Source: Rhizobiaceae bacterium UBA1291 | Lineage (GTDB): Bacteria; Pseudomonadota; Alphaproteobacteria; Rhizobiales; Rhizobiaceae | DNA length: 6,090 nt | Reading direction: 5' to 3' | Assembly: GCA_002307905.1 (NCBI GenBank) | Contig: DBUL01000208.1 | Span: forward strand, 1 to 6,090 | Shown: positions 1-5,865 of the stretch, piece after piece | Position numbering within the stretch: the first letter of the stretch is position 1 | Layout: every line of letters begins with the position of its first letter | Translations under genes and position numbers: made by a program | Notes under the pieces: generated by a model | Told to the model about the DNA's origin: nothing | Database searches by the model: none | The model's input: only the letters and a program-made list of their open reading frames with translations

Positions 1-24
1 TCTAACCAACTGAGCTACGTGCCT
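1..24 (-). tRNA. tRNA gene, 5' part only (probably tRNA-Val)
   Basis: Read on the minus strand, the first 24 bases give a seven-base acceptor strand (AGGCACG, 24 to 18), T8-A9, and then a canonical D-arm (GCTC stem, AGTTGGTTA loop and the start of the returning stem). The gene runs off the left edge, so the anticodon is not visible. The acceptor sequence and D-loop resemble the alphaproteobacterial tRNA-Val with anticodon GAC as I remember it; the amino acid identity is therefore an inference. That this is a tRNA is well supported by the D-arm and by a good promoter placed just upstream. Confidence 0.85.
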
Positions 25-37
25 GCTGTGAGGCGGC

Positions 38-65
38 ATTCTACGGAATTCCGAAGGTGTGTCAA
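38..65 (-). promoter_or_regulatory. Sigma-70-type promoter of the tRNA gene
   Basis: On the minus strand there is a perfect -35 box TTGACA (65 to 60), a 16-base spacer, and a -10 box TAGAAT (43 to 38). Transcription would begin near position 31, about seven bases before the mature tRNA 5' end, which fits a short-leader stable-RNA promoter. This is read directly from the sequence; activity is inferred. Confidence 0.75.
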
Positions 66-208
66 CATCTTTTTCGTAGCTAACCCTATGAATATGCGAA
101 TTTTTTATCGAGGGCCACATCACCCGCAGTTTTTGCATGGCTGGCAGCCGATTTTCAACTCAGGTAGGATCGACGCACTCGTAAAAAATATAAAACAGAG
201 GTTCCAGG

Positions 209-1492
209 ATGGCGAACACCCCCTACCCCCAGTCGTATTACGCCGCTTCCGCCAACGCCGTTACACCTCGCCCTGTGCTGCAAGGCGAGGTCGAAACCGA
301 TGTGTGTGTGATTGGCGCCGGCTATACCGGTCTTTCCAGCGCACTGTTCCTGCTGGAGCACGGCTTTCGCGTTGCGGTACTGGAGGCCGCGAAAGTGGGT
401 TTCGGCGCCTCGGGCCGCAATGGCGGGCAGATCGTCAACGGCTACAGCCGCGACCTCGAGACCATTGCCCGCCGCTACGGGCCGGACAAGGCGCAACGCC
501 TCGGCGAAATGTCGCTGGAAGGCGGCCGGATCATCCGCGAGCGCGTGGCGAAGTACAATATCGCCTGCGACCTGGTGGACGGCGGCTTCTTCGCCGCCTT
601 CACCGACAAGCAGGTGCGCGAAATGGCGCATGTGAAGGCCCATTGGGAGACGCACGGCCATAGCGGACTCGAAATGGTCTCCAAGGCCGAGGTCGGCAGA
701 TATGTGAAATCCGACCGTTATGTCGGCGGCATGATCGACAAGCTCGGCGGCCATATTCATCCGCTCAACCTCGTGCTCGGCGAAGCGGCCGCGGTCGAAA
801 GACTGGGCGGCAAGATCTTCGAACAGTCGCGCGTCACCGGCGTCGACATGGGCGCCAATCCCGTGGTGCGCACCGCCAAGGGCTCCGTCGTAGCGAAATA
901 CGTGCTGGTCTGCGGCAATGCCTATCTCGGCAACCTGCTGCCGAAGATCACCGACAAGATGATGCCGGTCTCCTCCCAGGTGATGGCGACCGAACCGCTC
1001 GATCCCGCGTTGATCGAGGAAATGCTGCCGGCCAATTATTGCGTCGAGGATGCCAACTACGTCCTGGACTACTACCGCCGCACCGCCGACAACCGGCTGC
1101 TCTATGGCGGCGGCATCGGCTATGGTGGTCAGGATCCCGCCAATCTCACCGGCGTCATCCGCCCCAACATGCTGAAAACCTTCCCGCAGCTTGCCAATAC
1201 CAAGATCGAGTTCGCCTGGAGCGGTAATTTCGCCCTGACGCTCACCCGCATCCCGCACATGGGCAAGCTTGCCGACAACGTCTATTTCTCGCATGGCGAC
1301 AGCGGCCATGGCGTGACCACGACACACCTGCTCGGCAAGATCCTCGGCGAGGCGGTCACCGGCCATTCCGGCCGCTACGATGTCTGGTCGTCGCTGCAAG
1401 CCCTCCCCTTCCCCGGCGGCACGACCTTCCGCGTGCCCCTCACCATGCTCGGCGCCTGGTGGTACGGCATGCGCGACAAGCTCGGCGTCTAA
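209..1492 (+). CDS. puuB: Gamma-glutamylputrescine oxidase-like FAD oxidoreductase (PuuB family)
   Basis: A 427-residue FAD-dependent amine oxidase of the DAO fold. The family member PuuB oxidises gamma-glutamylputrescine to the gamma-glutamyl aminobutyraldehyde in the Puu putrescine-use pathway, in the cytoplasm. The protein opens with SYYAASAN, as E. coli PuuB does, followed by the dinucleotide-binding motif G36-A-G38-Y-T-G41 and the ribose-binding E59. A conserved GFGASGRNGGQ block lies at about residues 64-74. GGHIHPLNL, NYCVED, DYYR.TADNRLLYGGG, SGHGVT and the C-terminal LGV ending all match PuuB from memory, and the length is normal for the family. The start is supported by AGAGG at 197-201, seven bases ahead of ATG. 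It shares a transcript with aguB. No clear promoter is seen in 66-208. The family is firm; the exact substrate is less so because puuA, puuC and puuD are not in view. Confidence 0.85.
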   Translation: MANTPYPQSYYAASANAVTPRPVLQGEVETDVCVIGAGYTGLSSALFLLEHGFRVAVLEAAKVGFGASGRNGGQIVNGYSRDLETIARRYGPDKAQRLGEMSLEGGRIIRERVAKYNIACDLVDGGFFAAFTDKQVREMAHVKAHWETHGHSGLEMVSKAEVGRYVKSDRYVGGMIDKLGGHIHPLNLVLGEAAAVERLGGKIFEQSRVTGVDMGANPVVRTAKGSVVAKYVLVCGNAYLGNLLPKITDKMMPVSSQVMATEPLDPALIEEMLPANYCVEDANYVLDYYRRTADNRLLYGGGIGYGGQDPANLTGVIRPNMLKTFPQLANTKIEFAWSGNFALTLTRIPHMGKLADNVYFSHGDSGHGVTTTHLLGKILGEAVTGHSGRYDVWSSLQALPFPGGTTFRVPLTMLGAWWYGMRDKLGV

Positions 1493-1497
1493 GGAGA
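1492..1497 (+). promoter_or_regulatory. Ribosome binding site of aguB overlapping the puuB stop
   Basis: The AGGAGA sequence begins on the last base of the puuB TAA stop and sits five bases before the aguB ATG at 1503. This arrangement suggests translational coupling of the pair and fixes the aguB start, ruling out the longer open frame that begins inside puuB. Confidence 0.8.
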
Positions 1498-1502
1498 ACT
1501 CC

Positions 1503-2375
1503 ATGCGCACAGTCACCGTCGCCGCGACCCAGATGGCCTGCACCTGGGACATTCCCGGCAATATCGCCCGCGCCGAAAGCCTGATCCGCAAGGCAGCCGC
1601 CGAGGGCGCCCAGATCGTGCTGATCCAGGAGCTGTTCGAGGCCCCCTACTTCTGCCAGGACCAGATCGGCGATTTCTTCGACATGGCGAAGCCCTTCGAG
1701 AACAATCCGCTGATTGCGCATTTTTCCAGGCTCTCCGCCGAGCTGGATGTCGTTCTGCCGATCAGCTTCTTCGAGAAGGCCGGACAGACCTATTTCAACA
1801 GCGTGGCGATCATCGACGCCGATGGCGTTGTGCTCGGCCTCTACCGCAAGAGCCATATTCCCGATGGCCCCGGCTATACCGAGAAATACTATTTCTCGCC
1901 GGGCGATACCGGTTTTCAGGTCTGGCAGACGAAGCACGCCCGCATCGGCGTCGGCATCTGCTGGGACCAATGGTTCCCGGAAGCGGCACGTGCCATGGCG
2001 CTCCAGGGCGCCGAGTTGCTGTTCTATCCGACCGCGATCGGCTCTGAACCGCAAGACCCGACCATCGACAGCGCCGCCCACTGGCAGCGCGTCATGCAGG
2101 GCCATGCGGCGGCGAACATCATGCCGGTGATCGCATCCAACCGCATCGGCACGGAGCCGGGCCGCAAGGGCACGGAACTCACCTTCTACGGCTCTTCCTT
2201 CATCGCCGACCAGACGGGGAACAAGGTCGCCGAGGCGGATCGGACGAGCGAAGCGATCCTCACCGCCACCTTCGACCTCGACGGCATTGCCCGCCAGCGC
2301 AGCAACTGGGGCCTCTTCCGCGACCGCCGGCCGGAGCTCTATACGCCGCTTTTGACGATGGACGGGCGGGTTTAG
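1503..2375 (+). CDS. aguB: N-carbamoylputrescine amidase
   Basis: A 290-residue nitrilase-superfamily (carbon-nitrogen hydrolase) enzyme. AguB hydrolyses N-carbamoylputrescine to putrescine, CO2 and ammonia, the second step of the agmatine deiminase route. The Glu-Lys-Cys catalytic triad is complete: E43 in LIQELFEAPYF, K116 in YRKSHIPDGPGY, and C153 in GVGICWDQWFPE. The IPDGPGY.EK.YF.PGDTGF segment is characteristic of the amidase rather than of beta-ureidopropionase or nitrilases. The length matches the family. It starts 10 bases after puuB and is surely co-transcribed with it. The partner aguA (agmatine deiminase) is not in the window, so it must be elsewhere or absent. The gene is followed by a repeat-rich stretch and a convergent operon. 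Confidence 0.93.
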   Translation: MRTVTVAATQMACTWDIPGNIARAESLIRKAAAEGAQIVLIQELFEAPYFCQDQIGDFFDMAKPFENNPLIAHFSRLSAELDVVLPISFFEKAGQTYFNSVAIIDADGVVLGLYRKSHIPDGPGYTEKYYFSPGDTGFQVWQTKHARIGVGICWDQWFPEAARAMALQGAELLFYPTAIGSEPQDPTIDSAAHWQRVMQGHAAANIMPVIASNRIGTEPGRKGTELTFYGSSFIADQTGNKVAEADRTSEAILTATFDLDGIARQRSNWGLFRDRRPELYTPLLTMDGRV

Positions 2376-2393
2376 GGCGAGCTTTGGGTTGAG

Positions 2394-2570
2394 CCCCCTC
2401 ACCTGCAATTTCTAGCACTTGGCTTGCGCCAAGACGCTGAAATTGCTTCCTCTCCCACAAGGGGAGAGGAGACTTTCCGCCCTGCGCGACGCCCCGCCTC
2501 TCCCCTTGTGGAGAGGTTACAAAATCAAGATCTTAGCGCAGCTAAGCCGTAGATTTTGTTGGTGAGGGGG
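2394..2570. repeat. Palindromic intergenic mosaic repeat, element 1 (177 bp)
   Basis: Perfect 10-base terminal inverted repeats, CCCCCTCACC at 2394-2403 and GGTGAGGGGG at 2561-2570, enclose a nested set of hairpins. Left hairpin: GCAATTTC 2405-2412 with GAAATTGC 2439-2446, containing CTTGGC 2418-2423 with GCCAAG 2428-2433. Right hairpin: ACAAAATC 2519-2526 with GATTTTGT 2552-2559, containing CTTAGC 2532-2537 with GCTAAG 2541-2546. The two inner blocks at 2449-2469 and 2497-2516 are each hairpins and are also reverse complements of one another apart from one extra C. There is no coding potential. It resembles the RIME-type mosaic elements of rhizobial chromosomes; the exact family is an inference. 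It lies between convergent genes and could act as a transcription barrier or RNA stabiliser. Confidence 0.8.
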
Positions 2571-2634
2571 AAGCGAGTTCCGTGTACTGCACCACCAGCA
2601 CATTGTCGACGAGGCTCATTCGCTCCTTGCGCAT

Positions 2635-2788
2635 TGCCCCTCATCCGCCTGCCGGCACCTTCTCCCCGTTGTGACGGGGAGAAGGGACAAGCGGCACCGC
2701 CGTGGCCGTCCCCTCTCCCCCCTTGCGGGGGTCCGAAGGACGGGTCGAGACACGCGGCTCGACCCCGGTCGGGTCAGGGTGAGGGGCA
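2635..2788. repeat. Palindromic intergenic mosaic repeat, element 2 (154 bp)
   Basis: Perfect 9-base terminal inverted repeats (TGCCCCTCA at 2635-2643, TGAGGGGCA at 2780-2788) bound a series of hairpins. These are a 12-base stem 2658-2669 with 2674-2685 (loop TGTG), CCGTCC 2706-2711 with GGACGG 2738-2743, an inner CCCCC 2718-2722 with GGGGG 2727-2731, and GGGTCGAG 2742-2749 with CTCGACCC 2758-2765. Its ends resemble those of element 1, but its interior is unrelated. It ends ten bases beyond the gntK stop codon on the minus strand. The 64 bases between the two elements (2571-2634) show nothing recognisable. Confidence 0.78.
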
Positions 2789-2797
2789 GCCCGCCCC

Positions 2798-3319
2798 CTA
2801 CCCCAGCCCCCGCATCGCATCCGCGACAATCCCCTCGACGCTCTGGTCGATATCGACCGTCACCACGCCCGGCTCGCCGGTCGGGATTTCGAGGGTGGCG
2901 AGTTGGCTGTCGAGCAGGGAGAGCGGCATGAAATGGCCGGTGCGGGCGCCCATGCGTTCGGTGAGCAGGTCGCGGGAACCGTGCAGATAGACGAAGGCCA
3001 GCGCGCCGCCGGTCGCGGCGCGCAGGCGCTCACGGTAGATATTCTTCAGCGCCGAGCATGAGACGACGATGCCCTCGCCGCGATCGAGCGATGCGGCCAT
3101 TTCCGCGCCGATGATGTCGAGCCAGGGCCAGCGGTCGGCATCGGAAAGCGGCGTACCCATGGCCATCTTCTCGACATTGGCCGCCGGATGCAGCGCGTCG
3201 CCCTCGATGAAGGCGAGGCCCAGCCGTTGGGCGAGCAGCGCGCCGACCGAGGACTTGCCGCAACCGCTCACCCCCATGACGATGATTGCCGCAGGGCGGC
3301 TGGTCGAAGATTCCCGCAA
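2798..3319 (-). CDS. gntK: Gluconokinase
   Basis: A 173-residue ATP-dependent kinase that converts D-gluconate to 6-phosphogluconate, feeding the Entner-Doudoroff and pentose phosphate routes in the cytoplasm. The Walker A P-loop GVSGCGKS covers residues 16-23. It is followed by the family blocks FIEGDALHP, NVEKMA.G.PL.D.DRWPWL, CSALK..YR..LR and a late GHFMP segment, in the order expected for GntK. The length is typical. The start is TTG: the frame has an amber stop 15 bases upstream and the first ATG (residue 15) is one codon before the P-loop. CGGGAG nine bases ahead of TTG supports it. It is last in an operon with a GMC oxidoreductase and a 50-residue ORF. Its stop runs almost directly into a palindromic repeat element. 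Confidence 0.93.
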   Translation of the reverse strand: MRESSTSRPAAIIVMGVSGCGKSSVGALLAQRLGLAFIEGDALHPAANVEKMAMGTPLSDADRWPWLDIIGAEMAASLDRGEGIVVSCSALKNIYRERLRAATGGALAFVYLHGSRDLLTERMGARTGHFMPLSLLDSQLATLEIPTGEPGVVTVDIDQSVEGIVADAMRGLG

Positions 3320-3334
3320 GTGCGCGTGCTCCCG

Positions 3335-3487
3335 CTACGGCGACATGCCGCGAGCCGCGACCTTACCGGGCGGTGCCGTGATTTCAACCCGCGACAGCCG
3401 GCCATCCACGACGCGCGCGGCGAAGGTCCGAATGCAGCCCCCAGGCTTGGGCTTGGTCTTGGGCTTGGTCTTGGTCTTGGGAACCAT
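3335..3487 (-). CDS. Small basic ORF with Lys-Thr/Lys-Pro repeat, unknown function
   Basis: A 50-residue open frame begins with ATG three bases after the amber stop of the GMC gene and ends with an amber stop 15 bases before the gntK TTG. The N-terminus is MVPKTKTKPKTKPKP, a dipeptide repeat encoded by AAGACC/AAGCCC hexamers. The remainder (GGCIRTFAARVVDGRLSRVE and a short tail ending in RGMSP) is not low-complexity and contains a single cysteine. There is no signal peptide or membrane segment. It is strongly basic, so binding to nucleic acid or another polyanion is possible but unproven. No good ribosome site precedes it, so translation would rely on re-initiation after the GMC stop. I do not recognise a family. 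It could instead be an untranslated spacer or an eroded C-terminal extension of the GMC protein. Confidence 0.45.
   Translation of the reverse strand: MVPKTKTKPKTKPKPGGCIRTFAARVVDGRLSRVEITAPPGKVAARGMSP
3444..3480. repeat. Hexanucleotide tandem repeat (GGGCTT/GGTCTT)
   Basis: On the plus strand six-base units GGGCTT and GGTCTT alternate irregularly for about six copies. On the minus strand they read as AAGCCC and AAGACC and encode the Lys-Pro/Lys-Thr run of the small ORF. Units of six keep the frame, so slippage would change the repeat number without breaking the ORF. Confidence 0.7.
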
Positions 3488-3490
3488 GCC

Positions 3491-5089
3491 CTAGCCGGCG
3501 CGGATCCCCGCCGCGATCTTCTCCGCCATGGCGATGACAGGCGCATTGGTATTGCCGCCGATCAGGGTCGGCATGACCGAGGCGTCGACGACGCGCAGAC
3601 CCTCGACCCCGCGCACCTTGAGATCAGGATCGACGACCGAGGCCTCGTCTCCGCCCATGCGGCAGGTGCCGGCGGGGGGATAGATCGTCTCGGCCCGCGC
3701 CCGGATCGCCGCCTCCAGCTCGGCATTCGAGCTTCCGGCCGGATAGAGTTCGCGTCCGCGATAGCGGGCGAGCGGGGCGGCCTCCATGATGTCGCGCATC
3801 AGCCGCGTGCCGGCGATCAGGCCGTCGAGGTCGCGGCGGTCGGACAGATAGGCCGGATCGATCAGCGGCGCTGCCATCGGATCGGCGCTCTTCAGGCCGA
3901 CGCGGCCGCGCGAATGGGGCCGAAGCAGGCAGACATGGCAGGAATAGCCGTAGCCCATGTGCATGCGCCGCGCGTGGTCGTCGACCATGGCGACGACGAA
4001 ATGCAGCTGGATGTCCGGGCGGTCGAGCGCCGGATCGGTCTTGAGGAAGGCGCCGGACTCGGCAAAGGTCGAGCGCAGGAGCCCGGTCCCCTCGCGCTTC
4101 CATTCTCCCGCCGCCTTGGCCATGGCCCTGAGGCCGGTAAAGCCAATGCCGAGCAGGTCGGTGTCGGAGGAGCGATAGACGCTGGTATAGTCGAGATGGT
4201 CCTGCAGGTTGGCGCCGACCTCCGGGCGGTCGGCAACGACGGCAATGCCGTGGCGTCGCAGTTCGTCGGCGGGGCCGATGCCCGACAGCATGAGAAGCTG
4301 CGGCGATTGCAGCGCGCCGCTGGAGACCAGCACTTCGCGGGCGGCCAGCGCGGTATGCTCCTGCCGGCCGATGCGATAGGCGACGCCGGTGGCGCGGCCC
4401 TTGGTCGTGAGGATACGGCTCGCCCCGGCGCCGGGGACGCCGGTGAGGTTCGGCCGGTCGAGATGATCGTGCAGATAGGCGGCCGAGGCCGAGCAGCGCT
4501 CGCCTTTCTTCGGCCCCTTCCAAAACTGCGTCGCCTGGTAGAGGCCGAGCCCCTCCTGGTCCTCGCTGTTGAAATCGTCGTTGGCCCTGAACCCGCGCGA
4601 CACGCCCGCCTCGATGAAGGCCTGGTTGATCGGGCGGGCCCAGTCGGCGTTGGAGACCTGCAAGGGGCCCCCCGCGCCATGCAGCGCGGACGCGCCGCGC
4701 TCGTTGTCCTCGGATTTGAGGAAATGGGGCAGCATGTCGGCAAACGACCAGCCCGTGCAGCCGGCCGCCGCCCAGTCGTCGTAGTCCGAGGCATGGCCGC
4801 GCACATAGAGCATGGCATTGATCAGGCTCGAGCCGCCGAGCCCGCGGCCGCGCGGCTGGTAGGCACGCCGGCCGTTGAGTTCCACCTGCGGCTCGCTCTC
4901 GAAACACCAGTTGGCCGAGCGCAGCCGCCCCGGCACGATGGCCGCAGCACCCGACGGCACCCGTAGCAACAGGTCGCGGCCGTTGCCGCCCGCTTCCAGC
5001 AGGCAGACCTTGACGGCCGGATCCTCGCTCAGCCGCGCAGCCAGCACCGAACCTGCCGAACCACCGCCGGCGATCACATAGTCGAACAT
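3491..5089 (-). CDS. GMC-family FAD-dependent oxidoreductase (choline/alcohol dehydrogenase-like)
   Basis: A 532-residue glucose-methanol-choline flavoprotein, of normal family length. The FAD motif G8-G-G10-S-A-G13 leads to E32 in LLEAGG. The first GMC signature covers about 80-99 (RGRGLGGSSLIN...YVRGH) and the second about 257-273 (SGALQSPQLLMLSGIGP). The C-terminal block VVDPDLKVRGVEGLRVVDAS ends in GGNTNAP, with the conserved N515. The histidine that members usually carry in YHP.GTCRMG is replaced: the text reads IYPPAGTCRMG, placing P471 (codon CCC) at that site. No covalent-FAD histidine is seen near 87-91. The start at 5089 is set by GGGAGGAG eight bases upstream and by the FAD motif starting at once; the longer open frame to 5260 adds a non-conserved leader. 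It heads an operon with a small ORF and gntK, so a sugar or sugar-acid alcohol substrate is a reasonable guess, but substrate and acceptor cannot be told. Confidence 0.88.
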   Translation of the reverse strand: MFDYVIAGGGSAGSVLAARLSEDPAVKVCLLEAGGNGRDLLLRVPSGAAAIVPGRLRSANWCFESEPQVELNGRRAYQPRGRGLGGSSLINAMLYVRGHASDYDDWAAAGCTGWSFADMLPHFLKSEDNERGASALHGAGGPLQVSNADWARPINQAFIEAGVSRGFRANDDFNSEDQEGLGLYQATQFWKGPKKGERCSASAAYLHDHLDRPNLTGVPGAGASRILTTKGRATGVAYRIGRQEHTALAAREVLVSSGALQSPQLLMLSGIGPADELRRHGIAVVADRPEVGANLQDHLDYTSVYRSSDTDLLGIGFTGLRAMAKAAGEWKREGTGLLRSTFAESGAFLKTDPALDRPDIQLHFVVAMVDDHARRMHMGYGYSCHVCLLRPHSRGRVGLKSADPMAAPLIDPAYLSDRRDLDGLIAGTRLMRDIMEAAPLARYRGRELYPAGSSNAELEAAIRARAETIYPPAGTCRMGGDEASVVDPDLKVRGVEGLRVVDASVMPTLIGGNTNAPVIAMAEKIAAGIRAG

Positions 5090-5166
5090 GTCCGGCGCTC
5101 CTCCCAAAGCCACACAGCAGGCGAATGACGACACCCTCTGCCTTCGGAACGACAGCATCTGTCTTC

Positions 5167-5180
5167 CGTTTACGTAAACG
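5167..5180. promoter_or_regulatory. Perfect 14-base palindrome, likely operator of the GMC-gntK operon
   Basis: CGTTTACGTAAACG is a perfect palindrome located 78-91 bases upstream of the GMC start. Its CpG-centred symmetry is like sites bound by LacI/GalR-type repressors, which often control sugar and gluconate genes, but the regulator is unknown and none is encoded in the window. It overlaps the proposed -10 box (5177-5182), a position suited to repression. Confidence 0.6.
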
Positions 5181-5205
5181 TATTTCGCTCCTTGCTGCAC
5201 CTCAA
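5177..5205 (-). promoter_or_regulatory. Putative promoter of the GMC-gntK operon
   Basis: On the minus strand TTGAGG (5205 to 5200) and TACGTT (5182 to 5177) are separated by exactly 17 bases. The -35 match is good and the -10 match weak (T, A and final T conserved). The overlap with the palindrome supports the assignment. Confidence 0.4.
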
Positions 5206-5262
5206 GAGGCTGGATCGCGTTTGACCGGACTTTTTCTGCAAGACCGCGCCGCGCGCGCAACG

Positions 5263-5294
5263 AAAAACCCCGCCGCTTGGCAAAGCGACGGGGT
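5263..5294 (-). terminator. Rho-independent terminator of rirA
   Basis: Read on the minus strand, ACCCCG (5294 to 5289) pairs with CGGGGT (5272 to 5267) and CGCTT (5287 to 5283) pairs with AAGCG (5278 to 5274). There is one mismatch between the two stem segments and a four-base loop. A run of five T residues (5267 to 5263) follows. It begins 21 bases after the rirA stop and separates rirA from the GMC operon downstream on the same strand. Confidence 0.85.
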
Positions 5295-5315
5295 CCTCAT
5301 CGGATGTGTCTTTAA

Positions 5316-5807
5316 TCAGGCGGCCGGGACAGAAACCGGCGGCACCGGAATGCTGTTTTGCCGCCCGAACTCGTTAATGCCGAGCAGGAAATTGATCTGC
5401 GGCCGCGTCTTGACCAGATCGTCGATCGTGTAGCCGGAGAGAACGTCGAAGAAGGCGTTGAGCGCCTTGCGCAGGGCCGAATTGAGGCCGCAGCTGTCGA
5501 TCAGCGGGCAATCGCTGTCGCCGTCATCCTCGAAACACTCCGCCATGGCGAAGCTGTCCTCGGTAACCTTTACCACGTCGAACAGAGTGATCTTGTCAGC
5601 CGGTCGTCCGAGGCGGATGCCGCCGTTGCGCCCGCGCACGGTCTCGACCAGCCCGGCTTTGGTCAACGGCTGGAGAATCTTGAACAGGAAGAGCTCGGAG
5701 ACGCCATAGGCCTTGGCGATTTCCGGGATGCGGCTCAGATGCTCTTTGTTGGCTGCCGCATACATGAGCATGCGAACCGCGTAATTCGTCTGTTTTGTCA
5801 ACCGCAT
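5316..5807 (-). CDS. rirA: Rrf2-family iron-responsive repressor RirA
   Basis: A 163-residue Rrf2-family transcription regulator. In rhizobia RirA carries an Fe-S cluster and represses iron-uptake genes when iron is sufficient. The N-terminus MRLTKQTNYAVRMLMYAAAN, the winged-helix region at about 28-66 (IPEIAKAYGVSELFLFKILQ, then GLVETVRGRNGGIRLG) and the SFAMAECFEDDG segment are hallmarks of RirA. The three cluster-ligand cysteines are present; I count them as C91, C100 and C106. IDDLVK.RPQINFLLG follows, and the extreme C-terminus is variable and Pro/Val-rich. ATG at 5807 has AGGGAG (5819 to 5814) six bases upstream. The gene is divergent from a ferric-binding-protein gene, as in known rhizobial genomes, and is ended by its own terminator. 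Confidence 0.95.
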   Translation of the reverse strand: MRLTKQTNYAVRMLMYAAANKEHLSRIPEIAKAYGVSELFLFKILQPLTKAGLVETVRGRNGGIRLGRPADKITLFDVVKVTEDSFAMAECFEDDGDSDCPLIDSCGLNSALRKALNAFFDVLSGYTIDDLVKTRPQINFLLGINEFGRQNSIPVPPVSVPAA

Positions 5808-5836
5808 GCGGATCTCCCTAGACTCGTCTTATCGCT

Positions 5837-5865
5837 CATATAGCGGATTTCGTAGTTTTGAACAA
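5837..5865 (-). promoter_or_regulatory. Putative rirA promoter
   Basis: On the minus strand TTGTTC (5865 to 5860) and TATATG (5842 to 5837) are 17 bases apart, giving a leader of about 20-25 bases before the rirA ATG. The elements are reasonable sigma-70 matches; the start site is inferred. Confidence 0.55.

Noticed and set aside
189..194. TATAAA as a -10 box for puuB
   Set aside because: It is only 14 bases from the ATG and has no -35 partner at a suitable distance.
1380..1502. Extended start for aguB inside puuB
   Set aside because: The ATG at 1503 has a good ribosome site and begins exactly where the nitrilase fold begins.
155..1591. Long minus-strand open frame of 478 codons opposite puuB
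   Set aside because: It is a shadow of the real gene in GC-rich DNA; the plus-strand product has full family motifs and the antisense product has none.
1440..2408. 322-codon minus-strand open frame opposite aguB
   Set aside because: Antisense shadow; the amidase with its complete Glu-Lys-Cys triad is on the plus strand.
2376..2797. CRISPR array or insertion sequence in the repeat-rich intergenic region
   Set aside because: There are no regularly spaced direct repeats and no transposase frame; the structure is nested inverted repeats.
3188..4966. 592-codon plus-strand open frame opposite the GMC gene
   Set aside because: It lies antisense to a protein with intact GMC motifs, and its translation has the Arg/Gly/Ala/Asp-rich composition of a shadow frame.
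5090..5260. 57-residue N-terminal extension of the GMC protein
   Set aside because: The strong ribosome site just before 5089 and the immediate FAD motif show the true start; the extension would also run through the proposed promoter and palindrome and is not a signal peptide.
5358..5843. 161-codon plus-strand open frame opposite rirA
   Set aside because: Antisense to a clearly recognised regulator, with no ribosome site or family likeness.
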